NCBI GenBank assembly: GCA_038236905.1
Contig: JBBRZG010000036.1
Location: forward strand, 1 to 29,637
Direction: 5' to 3'
DNA from: UKL13-2 sp038236905
Lineage (GTDB): Bacteria; Pseudomonadota; Gammaproteobacteria; Burkholderiales; Usitatibacteraceae
DNA length: 29,637 bases
Numbering within the stretch: position 1 is the first letter of the stretch; each line of letters begins with the position of its first letter. Both the position numbers and the translations under genes were made by a program. This document shows positions 14,188-23,455 of this stretch, piece after piece. Below the pieces are notes generated by a model. That model was not told the DNA's origin and searched no databases. It saw only the letters and a program-made list of their open reading frames with translations.

Positions 14188-15735
14188 CTAGCTGCCCGCG
14201 TACGCAGACAACGGAAGCGCCCACTTTGATTCCGTTTTTGACTTTGAAACCCAGTTAATCAGGGCGTCCAAAATCGGTTGAGCGACGCTGCTGGCCGCAA
14301 GCGGATGATTGATGAATGCGGCGATGACACATGGTTCATTGTTGCCATCCGGCACAAAACCTGCCAGCGCTACCACGTCTTTTAAAGTTCCTGTTTTAAG
14401 CCTGGCGCGTTGGGCAACATCGCTACCACGCAAGCGCTTGCGCATGGTGCCGTCTAAGCCGGCAATCGGCAGGCTGGCCATGAATTCAGGTGCCCAATTG
14501 CTGCGTGCGCCCGCTGTCAGCAACGCTGTCATCTGCGACGGTGTAATCCGTTCAGTGCGCGATAAACCCGAACCGTTATCGAGCACCAATCCCCGGTCGT
14601 CAATCTTATGTTCGGCAAACCAAGCTCGAATTTTTTGCTCTGCCTCGGCCGAGGTATTAAGTCGATTGAACGTGTCTGCGGTCGGGGTTAATTTCACGCC
14701 TAAGTTCGACGTCTCTAAGCGCTCATGCTGTACGCCCAAGGTCAGATAAAGCAGTCGTGCGAGCGCATTGTCGGATGGCTTGTTAATGTCGCGAATCATC
14801 TCACCGAGAGGGCGGGCGCGGTGCTCGGCCAGAACCCGTGCGCCTTCGTTCGTATTGCCCTCGCGAGTGATGCCCGCAAAAGTGCCTCCCAGCTGCCGCC
14901 ACAATGATCGAAACAGGCGATCTGCATAATCAAGGCGGTCCAGCACATTGAGCTCAGTGTTGATGGCACAACTTTTTGGGAATGTGCCGTTGAGTGCAAT
15001 TTGAATGGTGCCCCTCTCATCGCGACTCACGCTGGGCGAAACCCAGCCATCCTCCCAATCTGTGCAGTCTCGCTCTATCAATGTCATGTTTGAAATGACC
15101 GTCACACCATCAAGCTGGGGCGTCATGCCGACCGTTATTTTTTCAGCATCAGCCGATAAATAAAATTGCGCCAAATTCATATTCAGCAACAGCGCGTCCG
15201 GAATTACGTTGTAGCGAAATTCGGGAGATTCATCGAATGGCGGTGCGCCGATATCAGTGCGCGGCGGCTGAAAGAACTCGCGATCAATAACCAGATTGCC
15301 GCGAATTTCCTTAATACCTTTTTGGCGCAACGTTTGTAGCATCGATTGAAATGCCTGCCAATCTAGATTCGCATCGCCAACACCGCGCAGGATCAGATTG
15401 CCCTGCAAAACATGATTGACGACCTCAGCACTGCTCGCAAACTCGGTGCGCCCGCGATAGGCTGGGCCTAGACGTTCCATACCGACCAATGTGGTCACTA
15501 ATTTCATCGTTGACGCTGGCTGCATGCTGCGTTCGGGCTGGTAGGCGAGGACGATTGCGCCATCTGAAATCCGCACCACCTTAGTACCAATTGCTTCGGG
15601 TGGTATTTGGGCGGCGCGCATTAGTTTTAAAACTGCCTCGGGCAGCGGCTGAGCTTGCTGCGCAGGCGCGACGCGCGCAAGACTCAAGGTCAGAAAAAAC
15701 AACAGGTAAGCAGCTAGGGTGGGGGCGCGGCGCAT
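14188..15735 (-). CDS. dacB: D-alanyl-D-alanine carboxypeptidase/endopeptidase PBP4
   Basis: This periplasmic low-molecular-weight penicillin-binding protein (S13 family) trims and opens peptidoglycan cross-links. A Sec signal peptide (hydrophobic AAYLLFFLTLSLA, cleavage near APAQ) starts the protein. The three active-site motifs are in order: SxxK as PASTMK (Ser75, Lys78), SxN as KPSDNAL and KTG as LKTGTL. The ~515-residue length fits PBP4, with the large insert between SxxK and SxN. It is transcribed toward ddpX. Its neighbours all act on wall peptides. No odd residues were seen in the motifs. Confidence 0.95.
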   Translation of the reverse strand: MRRAPTLAAYLLFFLTLSLARVAPAQQAQPLPEAVLKLMRAAQIPPEAIGTKVVRISDGAIVLAYQPERSMQPASTMKLVTTLVGMERLGPAYRGRTEFASSAEVVNHVLQGNLILRGVGDANLDWQAFQSMLQTLRQKGIKEIRGNLVIDREFFQPPRTDIGAPPFDESPEFRYNVIPDALLLNMNLAQFYLSADAEKITVGMTPQLDGVTVISNMTLIERDCTDWEDGWVSPSVSRDERGTIQIALNGTFPKSCAINTELNVLDRLDYADRLFRSLWRQLGGTFAGITREGNTNEGARVLAEHRARPLGEMIRDINKPSDNALARLLYLTLGVQHERLETSNLGVKLTPTADTFNRLNTSAEAEQKIRAWFAEHKIDDRGLVLDNGSGLSRTERITPSQMTALLTAGARSNWAPEFMASLPIAGLDGTMRKRLRGSDVAQRARLKTGTLKDVVALAGFVPDGNNEPCVIAAFINHPLAASSVAQPILDALINWVSKSKTESKWALPLSAYAGS

Positions 15736-16111
15736 ATAGGCATTTGTGACCTGATTATGACTTCACTCAAGCGCTCAATTCCGTGCGAGCGCCACCGTCT
15801 CATTTCTGCAACGTAGTATGCCAAAGATAGCGGTTTCGATGCTACGGGTATTGCATTTCTGCGCGGTAGGTTGCACAGTGATGACTATTGGTAGTTTATT
15901 GGTATTAATGCAGCCGAACCAGATCATGCCAGATCATGGCAATGAATGACCGCAATTTTTCTATTTTGGTTGCCATGAGCGCTTGATAGTCTGATTTGCA
16001 TTTGGCTGACTTGAAGCAACAACATAAAAATAAGAAAAAATTTACGCGCTATAAGTCGAATAGAAACAACGCACGCGCTACAAAAAGTCAGTAACCAACC
16101 AGGAGAGCACC
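15736..16111. promoter_or_regulatory. dacB/TonB-receptor divergent control region with a 2 x 10-bp repeat
   Basis: This 376-nt gene-free stretch separates divergent dacB and the TonB receptor gene. Two direct copies of CCAGATCATG lie end to end at 15919-15938, with a related catgg/aatga continuation, and could be an operator. The last 100 nt are A-rich (aaaaataagaaaaaattta). No Fur box was recognised. The receptor gene has a good AGGAGAG Shine-Dalgarno at 16100-16106. Confidence 0.4.
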
Positions 16112-18925
16112 GTGAAACTAAAGAAACTCGCGCAAGTTATATCTTTAATTTGTCTGGCCAGTCCCGCGCTCGCGCAGACACCCGCTGATCCGCTTACTAC
16201 CGATCCGGCGAAGCCACAAAAAATTGAAAAAGTGGTCGTCACCGGCAGCAGCATTAAACGAGTCGCAGATGAAGGCGCATTACCGGTACAAGTGATCACG
16301 GCGTCAGATATCAAAAAACTGGGGATTACCAGCGCGGAACAATTACTCGCCACCATCAGCGCAGCGGGTAATGGTATCAACAACATGACCACCAACCAAG
16401 GTAGCGATTTTCTGAACAGTACCAGCTCGCGCTCTCTACCCAATAACGGCGCGTCAGGCGCGGATCTGCGCGGACTAGGGGCACAGTACACGCTGGTATT
16501 GCTCAATGGTCGACGCACCACCTCGCATGCCTTAAACGGCAAATCAGTGGACTTGAATTCGATTCCGCTCGCCGCCATTGATCGTGTCGAGATCCTGAAA
16601 GACGGGGCTTCAGCTATTTACGGTACTGATGCCATTGGTGGCGTGATTAACTTCATCCTGAAAAAAGACTACACGGGGCTTGAGGTTACGGCGTTTGGTG
16701 ATGTGACGCAGCATGAATTCGGCAATATTTATAGTGGCTCCGTTGTGGGTGGTATTGGCAATTTAGCGACTGATAAATACAACCTGATGGCAAGTCTTAC
16801 CTATGACACGAACGGGCGCCTGCGCGGCGGGCAGCGTGACTTCCATAACGGCAATCAACCAAGTCGTGGACTCGCGCCTGACACGACGGGCACGCCATTT
16901 GCCAATATTGGCACGGCCGGCGGCACTGCAATTGCCCGCGCAATTCCGACCTTGGCTGGATTCCCCGCTGTGACCGGTGGCTACAGCCGCGTCAGCATTC
17001 TCGCGTTGCAAGGCAAATGTGAAACCATCCCTGATATGTATATTTACCGCGGCGACATCACCGGCTTCCCTCGCAACAATGCCGCCTGCGCCTACGACTA
17101 CGGCAAGCAATGGAGCTTAATGCAGCCAGTCGAGCGCACCAATTTTGTGTCCCGGGGTACTTGGGCAATTTCGAATGACCACACTGCGTTCGTCGAAGTC
17201 GTTGGTTCGCGAACAAAATCATCGCTCGAATACACGCCGATTCAAATTACCAACCAGAACTATCCGGCCTTTATTACCAACAGTGCCGGAGCTACTGTTC
17301 GTTCGCCTTATTATCAGGATCTAACAGGCTTGGTGCCCGGTTTTAATAACCAGCTAGCGGAGCGTATACGCTGGCGCTGTCTCGAATGCGGTCCACGCCA
17401 ACAAGATACGACCAGCGATACGTATCGTGCGCTCGTCGGTATGGACGGCGTGCTTGGTGGATGGGACTATAAGCTAGGCTTCTCTATGGCGCAAAGTAAA
17501 GCGTCGACGCTGCTAGGTGACGGCAACATGCTGCAGGCGCCGATCGAGGCTGCGTTAAGAAGCGGGCTGATTAATCCTTTCCTATTGCCTGGCCAAACCC
17601 AGACTCAAGCGGCGACTGACTTAATCAACGCTGCAAAAGCTAAGGGGCTTTCGCTTTACGGCGGCAAGGGGAGTACGAAAGAGTTGGATGGTAGCGTTAG
17701 CAAGGAGCTGATGACCCTGCCCGCTGGGCCGTTAGCGGCGGCGATTGGCTTTGACATTCGTAAGGAAAATTATCGCTTTAAAGAAGATCAGGATACTCAG
17801 CCGCCGATCTTAGGCGTGACTGCTCCGTCATCGCTCAACGCGGTAAGTCGTGATATCAAAGCTGTTTACGGGGAATTACAAATTCCTGTGATTAAAAATC
17901 TCGACATGCAGTTGGCGGTACGCTATGACAAATACAGCGACTTCGGCTCCACCACCAATCCGAAAGTGGCTGTGCGCTGGGCACCGATTCCGCAATTAGC
18001 GTTCCGTAGCTCATACAGCACGGGTTTCCATGCACCTGATTTTGACGCGTTATACGGCGGCGACACTACGGGTCAGTTCAACAGCGACATCAATGACCCG
18101 ATTAACTGCCCAACCGGCAGAGAGCCTACGGGTTGCGGCATTCGCCCAGCCATCATCGGCACAAGTAATCCCAATCTCAAGGCGGAAAAATCTAAGCAAT
18201 GGTCGGCGGGCTTTGTGGTGCAGCCAGCCCCATGGCTATCTGCGAGTGTGGATTTCTGGCAGATTGAATTGACTGATCGAATTGGTGCCCTCTCGGGCCA
18301 AGCGCTCGTGAACAACTATGCGCAATATCAACAGTACGTAACACGCATAGATGGCGAAATCGATAGCGTTACCTCGCCGACGTTCAACCTCGCTGGCGAC
18401 AAGACCAAGGGCGCGGATATTAATTTGACTGGCGACTGGAAGACAAGTGTTGGTCGATTCGTTGCCACTCTCGACGGCACCTATACCGACAGTTTTAAGA
18501 GCCGCTTTAGTGCGTCTGATCCGTTCACGGAACTGGTTGGCAAATTTGGTGATACCACCAACGGCTTCAACTTGCATTTACGATGGAAGCACGCTGCAAA
18601 AATCACTTGGGAACAAGGCGATTGGAGTAGTACGCTTGCGCAGACCTATGCCTCAAGCTATGAATCAGAACGCGATGGTTTTGGGGCAGGATTTACCTCG
18701 CCACTAGCGCCGACTCGGGTAGATAGTTATACCCTTTACCACTTGACGGGTACGTATACGGGGATTAAAAACGTCACTATTACCGCTGGTATTAAAAATC
18801 TGCTCGATACCAAACCTTCCTTTTCCTCGCACAACGTGGATAACGTGGCCGGTGCCGGTTGGGATGCGCGGGTAGGTGATCCGCGTTTGCGTTCGTTCAT
18901 CCTGCGTTTGACCTATAAGTTCTAA
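16112..18925 (+). CDS. TonB-dependent outer-membrane receptor
   Basis: This 937-residue outer-membrane gated barrel imports a ligand using TonB-ExbBD energy. It has a Sec signal (SLICLASPALAQ), then a short linker and the segment KIEKVVVTGSSIKR where the TonB box and plug begin. The plug has GADLRGLGAQYTLVLLNGRR and RVEILKDGASAIYGTDAIGG, quoted in parts. The barrel ends in a C-terminal phenylalanine (LRLTYKF). Cysteine pairs in predicted outer loops (CETIP...NNAAC; CLEC; CPTGREPTGC) may form disulfides. The start is GTG behind AGGAGAG. The size and VTGSSIKR-type plug recall receptors for peptides or complex organics rather than small siderophores, but the ligand is unknown. A terminator follows. 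Confidence 0.93.
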   Translation: MKLKKLAQVISLICLASPALAQTPADPLTTDPAKPQKIEKVVVTGSSIKRVADEGALPVQVITASDIKKLGITSAEQLLATISAAGNGINNMTTNQGSDFLNSTSSRSLPNNGASGADLRGLGAQYTLVLLNGRRTTSHALNGKSVDLNSIPLAAIDRVEILKDGASAIYGTDAIGGVINFILKKDYTGLEVTAFGDVTQHEFGNIYSGSVVGGIGNLATDKYNLMASLTYDTNGRLRGGQRDFHNGNQPSRGLAPDTTGTPFANIGTAGGTAIARAIPTLAGFPAVTGGYSRVSILALQGKCETIPDMYIYRGDITGFPRNNAACAYDYGKQWSLMQPVERTNFVSRGTWAISNDHTAFVEVVGSRTKSSLEYTPIQITNQNYPAFITNSAGATVRSPYYQDLTGLVPGFNNQLAERIRWRCLECGPRQQDTTSDTYRALVGMDGVLGGWDYKLGFSMAQSKASTLLGDGNMLQAPIEAALRSGLINPFLLPGQTQTQAATDLINAAKAKGLSLYGGKGSTKELDGSVSKELMTLPAGPLAAAIGFDIRKENYRFKEDQDTQPPILGVTAPSSLNAVSRDIKAVYGELQIPVIKNLDMQLAVRYDKYSDFGSTTNPKVAVRWAPIPQLAFRSSYSTGFHAPDFDALYGGDTTGQFNSDINDPINCPTGREPTGCGIRPAIIGTSNPNLKAEKSKQWSAGFVVQPAPWLSASVDFWQIELTDRIGALSGQALVNNYAQYQQYVTRIDGEIDSVTSPTFNLAGDKTKGADINLTGDWKTSVGRFVATLDGTYTDSFKSRFSASDPFTELVGKFGDTTNGFNLHLRWKHAAKITWEQGDWSSTLAQTYASSYESERDGFGAGFTSPLAPTRVDSYTLYHLTGTYTGIKNVTITAGIKNLLDTKPSFSSHNVDNVAGAGWDARVGDPRLRSFILRLTYKF

Positions 18926-18948
18926 ACACGTCGGCGATCGTAGTAATC

Positions 18949-18986
18949 AAACAGGGTATTCCATTCGGGATACCCTGTTTTTATTT
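18949..18986 (+). terminator. Rho-independent terminator after the TonB receptor gene
   Basis: AAACAGGGTAT (18949-18959) pairs perfectly with ATACCCTGTTT (18970-18980) around a 10-nt loop, followed by a T-rich tail (TTTTTATTT). It lies about 25 nt after the stop codon. It also faces the end of the convergent serine hydrolase gene and, with its A-rich 5' side, could act in both directions. Confidence 0.9.
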
Positions 18987-19021
18987 GTGCCTGCGCGCCG
19001 TCGCTCTTTTTTTGCCGGTTT

Positions 19022-20758
19022 TTAGAGATCGCAATCCGACTTTCTTTTGAATGTGCTGTAGCTGAAGTCGAAATCTGAAGTCGTGATAGGAAGCAGCTGA
19101 AACGCGGTCACGCGCCCTTCAATCACTTCGACAATTTTTACCGTCGAGTCAGAGTCCACTGCCGGGTCTCGCCAGAACACAGCGGGCGTGCCTGATATAT
19201 CGTCGAGTCGAATATCGCCTGTCATGCCAGGCGATTTGGCGATACGCATAACCAGTCTCCCTGAATCTTCCACTTTGCCCGCTTCATTACAAACGTTAAC
19301 GTCACCGAGCCAATCGGCACGATATTTTCCCGCGATTCGATTTACCTCGGCATTTGCGGAATTCGTCGCAGGTAAAGTTGCGATTGCAAAGGCGGCGGAT
19401 GATGCGGGCGCTAGCGGAAACAGTGGCTTTGTCAACGCTTTAACCAATACCTCCTTGATTGCAATCCGTCCTGCCGCGGATGATTTATTAATCGCCATAA
19501 ACAAGCCATCTTTTGTTGACGGCCAAACCGCGAAAAAAGAAAGCATGCCTGCGACCCCGCCAGAATGCGAGATGGCGATGTTTTCGCCTCCATCATCACC
19601 ATCTGCGGCGATTTCAAAACCAAGGCCATAGCTTTCCCGCCTATCTGGCGAGGTAAATACTCGCGGAGTCGTCGCCAGCCTTAGAGCTGCGGTCAGTCTG
19701 GGGCTTTTTGCGCTTGATGGATCAGCCATAAATTGCAGCCATTTCATCATCGAGCGAGCGCTGCAGCGGGCACCGCCAGCGGCAGCATCGACGCCGACCG
19801 GTACCACGCCCGCATCGGGCCTGATCGCGATCACGTCACCACGAAAATCGATATGCGGGGTGGCGATATTAGTATTTTTTGCCATCATGAATGTGTCATA
19901 GCCACCAAAGACGCAATCATTCATGCCGAGTGGCTTGAAAATATTGTCCTCGACAAATCGATGGTACGGCATGCCCGAGACTCGGCTTATGATCTCGCCT
20001 GCGATCACATAAGCCGCATTGCTGTACGAAAACGGCGAGCGATCGAGAGCGGCTTGGCGTAGCCGGGCCGCGGCAGAAATGACATCGGTGGCGGCGAACT
20101 GGTTTGGCTGCGGCCAGATGAGTACGTCCAGCGCGGCGAGGTCTAAGCCGGTACTGTGGGTTAGTAAATCGGACAGCACGATTTTTTCTGGATCACTCGA
20201 CGCTGGTTGCGCAAATTCGGGCACGATTTTTGAAACCGATGTTTGCAGCGAAAGTTTGCCATCCACAATCAGCAGCGCTGCGGCCAGACCAGTAAAAGAC
20301 TTTGAGATGGAGCCCACTCTAAATAAAGTGTCGCCATCAACGGCCCGATTAATTGGTCTGTCATTTATATTCGGGCTATCTGTGCGAATCACACCGTAGC
20401 CGCGCACAGCGACAAGTTTTCCTTGCCTGATTAAACTCATTGCTGCGCCCGGAATTTTGTGTAATTTAACGATATTCAAAATCGCCTGGTCATCGATTTT
20501 GCGGTCGTGGTTTAATTTTGTAGGCGTTAAACTCACGGGACGAGCGTATTCCATCGCGAGGGCAAATTCGGTATAAAAACAGCTGAAGAAGAGAAATAAG
20601 GCAGGCCCTGACAGCTCAACAAATAGTTGAGCCTGAGATTTGTTGATCGCCAAGCGACTGAAGCCGGTTAGCTTTTGAATTGAGGACCGCGTGAGGCTCT
20701 TTTTCACTTTTTTATCGACATCGAGTTTTGAACCCTGTTCATCGTTTGATAAGTGCAT
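19022..20758 (-). CDS. Beta-lactamase-fold serine hydrolase (class C / S12 type)
   Basis: The catalytic domain (about residues 95-450) has the SxxK motif in RVGSISKSFTG and the YxN motif in FSYSNAAYVIAGEI. A later SHSGGVAGM takes the place of KTG/HxG. A C-terminal domain of ~110 residues (IAGKYRADWLG onward) resembles the lipocalin-like tails of this group. The N-terminus has about 48 charged residues before a hydrophobic stretch (GPALFLFFSCFYTEFALA), so it is either a signal anchor or the true start lies downstream. Substrates in the family include D-amino-acid peptides, esters and beta-lactams; none can be chosen here. It is divergent from the LD-carboxypeptidase gene. Confidence 0.85.
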   Translation of the reverse strand: MHLSNDEQGSKLDVDKKVKKSLTRSSIQKLTGFSRLAINKSQAQLFVELSGPALFLFFSCFYTEFALAMEYARPVSLTPTKLNHDRKIDDQAILNIVKLHKIPGAAMSLIRQGKLVAVRGYGVIRTDSPNINDRPINRAVDGDTLFRVGSISKSFTGLAAALLIVDGKLSLQTSVSKIVPEFAQPASSDPEKIVLSDLLTHSTGLDLAALDVLIWPQPNQFAATDVISAAARLRQAALDRSPFSYSNAAYVIAGEIISRVSGMPYHRFVEDNIFKPLGMNDCVFGGYDTFMMAKNTNIATPHIDFRGDVIAIRPDAGVVPVGVDAAAGGARCSARSMMKWLQFMADPSSAKSPRLTAALRLATTPRVFTSPDRRESYGLGFEIAADGDDGGENIAISHSGGVAGMLSFFAVWPSTKDGLFMAINKSSAAGRIAIKEVLVKALTKPLFPLAPASSAAFAIATLPATNSANAEVNRIAGKYRADWLGDVNVCNEAGKVEDSGRLVMRIAKSPGMTGDIRLDDISGTPAVFWRDPAVDSDSTVKIVEVIEGRVTAFQLLPITTSDFDFSYSTFKRKSDCDL

Positions 20759-20855
20759 TTGTGCGGTTGATGCGATTGACGATTGACAATATCAACAGAA
20801 ATTTTGAGAAAGTGTAGTGCAAGATGAGAAAAACTAACCGCCTACCCTGGTGTTA

Positions 20856-21962
20856 ATGGTGAATAGACGGCGCTTTGCGAAAATGCTCGCGCGACATAGC
20901 TTGTCTGCATGGGCAGCGGTGAGTGTCTTGCCGACTATAGCCCGCGCGGCCACAGCAGACAACCGCGCCGCCACTGCCAAGCCGTGCGTTAGTCGTCGCG
21001 ACAATGCACGTCCCATCATCAAACCTGCGCGATTAAAACGCGGCGACCTGGTGGGTCTGATAGCGCCTTCGGGCGCTACCGACGCAGCATTTGTTGAGCA
21101 GAGGGTTAAAAATCTAGAGGCATTCGGCCTCAAGGTGAAGGTCAGTCGAAACATTCTCGCTACGCGCGGCAATACCGCAGGCACCGTGGCCGCGCGGGTC
21201 GCTGACCTGCATGATATGTTTGTGGATCGCGAGGTAAAAGCTATCTGGGCGGTTCGCGGCGGCTCTGGTGCGTCGCAATTACTCCCTGCAATCGACTACG
21301 GCCTCATTCGCCGACATCCCAAAATCTTGGTTGGCTATTCCGACATCACCGCGCTGCATCTTGCGTTGCTAAGACGGGCGGGATTGGTGACATTCCATGG
21401 ACCGGTTGCCTCGGCATCGTTCACCGATTACACCTCGGCACAGCTTGAGAGCGTGTTGATGACGGCGCAGCCTAGTCTAACGATCAAGATGGCTGCTGAA
21501 AACGCGCAGAGAGCTTTAGAGGCGCCGCAATTCGGTATCCGCGTCATGAGCCCGGGCGTTGCTGTTGGGCGCCTGGTAGGCGGTAATTTGAGCGTGATGA
21601 GTGCACTTATCGGTACGCCATACGCGGCAGACCTGAACGGTAGCCTGCTGTTCCTTGAAGAAGTTGGCGAAGCGCCATACCGGATTGATCGTATGCTCAC
21701 GCAACTCGCGCAAGGTGGCGGTCTCAAAAAAGCGGCGGGCGCGATGCTGGGCGTGTTTCAAAAGTGCGTGGTCCCGGAAGGCGAAGCTTCACTAACGCTG
21801 GCCGAAACGTTGGACGACCATTTTGCGGCGGCTAAGATGCCATCGGTTTATGGCTTCTCGTTCGGGCATATTGCCGATCAATTCACTATCCCGGTCGGTG
21901 TGATGGCGCGCTTGGACACCGCAAATGCGAACCTTACATTGTTGGAATCCCCTGTTACCTAA
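20856..21962 (+). CDS. LD-carboxypeptidase (S66 family) with Tat leader
   Basis: S66 enzymes cut the L-D bond of wall tetrapeptides (LdcA) or inactivate microcin C-like compounds (MccF). The nucleophile Ser is in VGYSDITALHLAL, the catalytic Glu in FLEEVGEAPYRIDRML and the His in FGHIADQFTIPVG; all three of the triad are present. The first ~38 residues, VNRRRFAKMLARHSLSAWAA followed by VLPTIARA, form a twin-arginine signal, so the enzyme should be periplasmic, whereas LdcA is usually cytoplasmic. The ATG at 20856 was chosen over a GTG two codons upstream. It is divergent from the serine hydrolase gene. Confidence 0.9.
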   Translation: MVNRRRFAKMLARHSLSAWAAVSVLPTIARAATADNRAATAKPCVSRRDNARPIIKPARLKRGDLVGLIAPSGATDAAFVEQRVKNLEAFGLKVKVSRNILATRGNTAGTVAARVADLHDMFVDREVKAIWAVRGGSGASQLLPAIDYGLIRRHPKILVGYSDITALHLALLRRAGLVTFHGPVASASFTDYTSAQLESVLMTAQPSLTIKMAAENAQRALEAPQFGIRVMSPGVAVGRLVGGNLSVMSALIGTPYAADLNGSLLFLEEVGEAPYRIDRMLTQLAQGGGLKKAAGAMLGVFQKCVVPEGEASLTLAETLDDHFAAAKMPSVYGFSFGHIADQFTIPVGVMARLDTANANLTLLESPVT

Positions 21963-22059
21963 AACGTGCAGCGCGTGCACAAAACGCGAAACGATACTGG
22001 TGGTGGCAGTTATTCTGAAGGATGCCCGGCGCAAATTCAGCACAGCCATTCTGTCGGGG

Positions 22060-22065
22060 TAAAAT
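22060..22065 (+). promoter_or_regulatory. -10 element placed for a leaderless transcript
   Basis: TAAAAT lies six nucleotides before the ATG of the DUF6352-type gene. Transcription from it would start at or within a base or two of that ATG, and no Shine-Dalgarno is present. No clear -35 was found. Confidence 0.4.
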
Positions 22066-22071
22066 CCGCGC

Positions 22072-23085
22072 ATGCAAAATTTCTGGATTGCCTCGGGTTT
22101 CGACACTCTCGTTAAAAATGATCACGGCTGGTTGCGGGTCACGCCCGATTATTTGAGATTTATCCTAGCGCGCCCGGAATTGGCCCCGATTGTTGAGTCG
22201 GGGCCCCGCGAACTTGCGCTGCATGCGCTGTTAATCGACGATCCGCTACGCAAAATTTCACCCGACGAGTTGGTTGCGATTGAAGACGCAGACGCGCGTG
22301 GTAATTACGTTTATTTTTTGAAGCTGCGCAAAGCGTTGCTGGACGCCGTTACGCTGGAGCGGTTTTATTTGCAGTCTTTTCGTAAAGGCAGCATTGAGTT
22401 ACCGCCGGTCTTTCTGGAGCTTGCCGCGCAGGCGATTGTGCGGGGACTGCTTGGCGGCGTTGACGATCCGTATGAAGTTCGTGCGGGCGAGATGTTTTTC
22501 CGCCGACAACGGATTTCGATTGAGGGGGGACAAGTCCTCGCCGCAGATGCAGATACGATCCAGATGTTCGCCGAGACTGGCGGCTTTGGTAGTGTCGGTC
22601 GACTGATTGCGCAGCAGGGCACGGCTCTGGCGAGTGTCAACATGGATGTGATGTCGCATGAAAATGCGCAGCTCTACTGGCTACGTGAGAATCGTTATTC
22701 CACCCTCCTCGATATAACCTATGGGCGGGCTGGAGAGCAAGCACTGGCGCGGCTCTTGGGGCGATGGATCAAACACTTTTTGGGTATTGGCGTGAGCATC
22801 GAATCGCTGCCTGAGATTAAAGACGACGCATGGCGATGGCACGTCGGGCTCGATGCGGAATCAACGCTCATTCTCAATGATCTGTATGAGAACAATGACG
22901 TTGATGAGGCGCGGCTGAAACGATTGATTTTGTTGTTCCGCCTGCGCTTTGATGATGCGGCAGATATGCGAGCCGACGTGGTGGGCAAACCGGTCTATCT
23001 TGGCATCGCCATGACGGAAGATAACGTGCTCAGGCTCAAGCCGCAAAATTTGCTGATTAATTTACCGCTGAAAAATAACGGCTAA
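22072..23085 (+). CDS. DUF6352-type protein of unknown function
   Basis: This is a 337-residue soluble protein without signal peptide or membrane helix. The opening (MQNFWIASGFDTLVKNDHGW, then LRVTPDYLRFILARPELAPI) and the block LLIDDPLRKISPDELVAIED match, from memory, a family restricted mainly to betaproteobacteria and labelled DUF6352. Function is not known. The middle holds a conserved-looking run (GGFGSVGRLIAQQGTALASV), and ENAQLYWLREN may be a functional site. It is followed by a small gene 58 nt downstream and then the acyltransferase gene, possibly one transcript. Confidence 0.72.
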   Translation: MQNFWIASGFDTLVKNDHGWLRVTPDYLRFILARPELAPIVESGPRELALHALLIDDPLRKISPDELVAIEDADARGNYVYFLKLRKALLDAVTLERFYLQSFRKGSIELPPVFLELAAQAIVRGLLGGVDDPYEVRAGEMFFRRQRISIEGGQVLAADADTIQMFAETGGFGSVGRLIAQQGTALASVNMDVMSHENAQLYWLRENRYSTLLDITYGRAGEQALARLLGRWIKHFLGIGVSIESLPEIKDDAWRWHVGLDAESTLILNDLYENNDVDEARLKRLILLFRLRFDDAADMRADVVGKPVYLGIAMTEDNVLRLKPQNLLINLPLKNNG

Positions 23086-23143
23086 TATGTGTATGGGTTA
23101 AGTTCGAATCTAATTTTTAATTTTCGTTTTTGAAGGTAATTTC

Positions 23144-23383
23144 ATGAGTCCCCAATCTGATCATCCCGCCGTACAAATGTTGCGCAGTGAAATTGAAATC
23201 ATGATGGCAGATCGCGAGGCGTTGTTGCGCGTCGCGGGTGCAGCCGCAAAATTTGTTGAGAATATGAACATGACCAAGCTGCCGGTGTCCTCAATTCCCT
23301 TGGCCCAAGCAATTTCAAGCGCGGTAAATGCGCTTTCCGAAGATTCGCTGCGTGACGCTCTGGAGAGCTTGCAGGGCCGATAA
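23144..23383 (+). CDS. Small hypothetical protein, 79 residues
   Basis: It is an intact frame with an AAGGTAA Shine-Dalgarno 5 nt before the ATG and a composition like its neighbours. The sequence is acidic and mostly helical (EIEIMMADREALLRVAGAAA), with a second helix NALSEDSLRDALESL near the end. There is no signal peptide. I do not recognise a named family. Placement between the DUF6352-type gene and the acyltransferase suggests co-expression. Confidence 0.65.
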   Translation: MSPQSDHPAVQMLRSEIEIMMADREALLRVAGAAAKFVENMNMTKLPVSSIPLAQAISSAVNALSEDSLRDALESLQGR

Positions 23384-23455
23384 CGTTGCCGTCGCGGCGC
23401 GCGCTTTTGGTCGCCGTTCGCCTTGGTTTCGACTCGTACTAAATAAAAATTAAAA

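Noticed and set aside
16112..18925. Lasso-peptide (atx-type) receptor cluster
   Set aside because: No lasso precursor, cyclase or protease gene and no AtxE-like isopeptidase adjacent; the S9 remnant is 15 kb away and broken.
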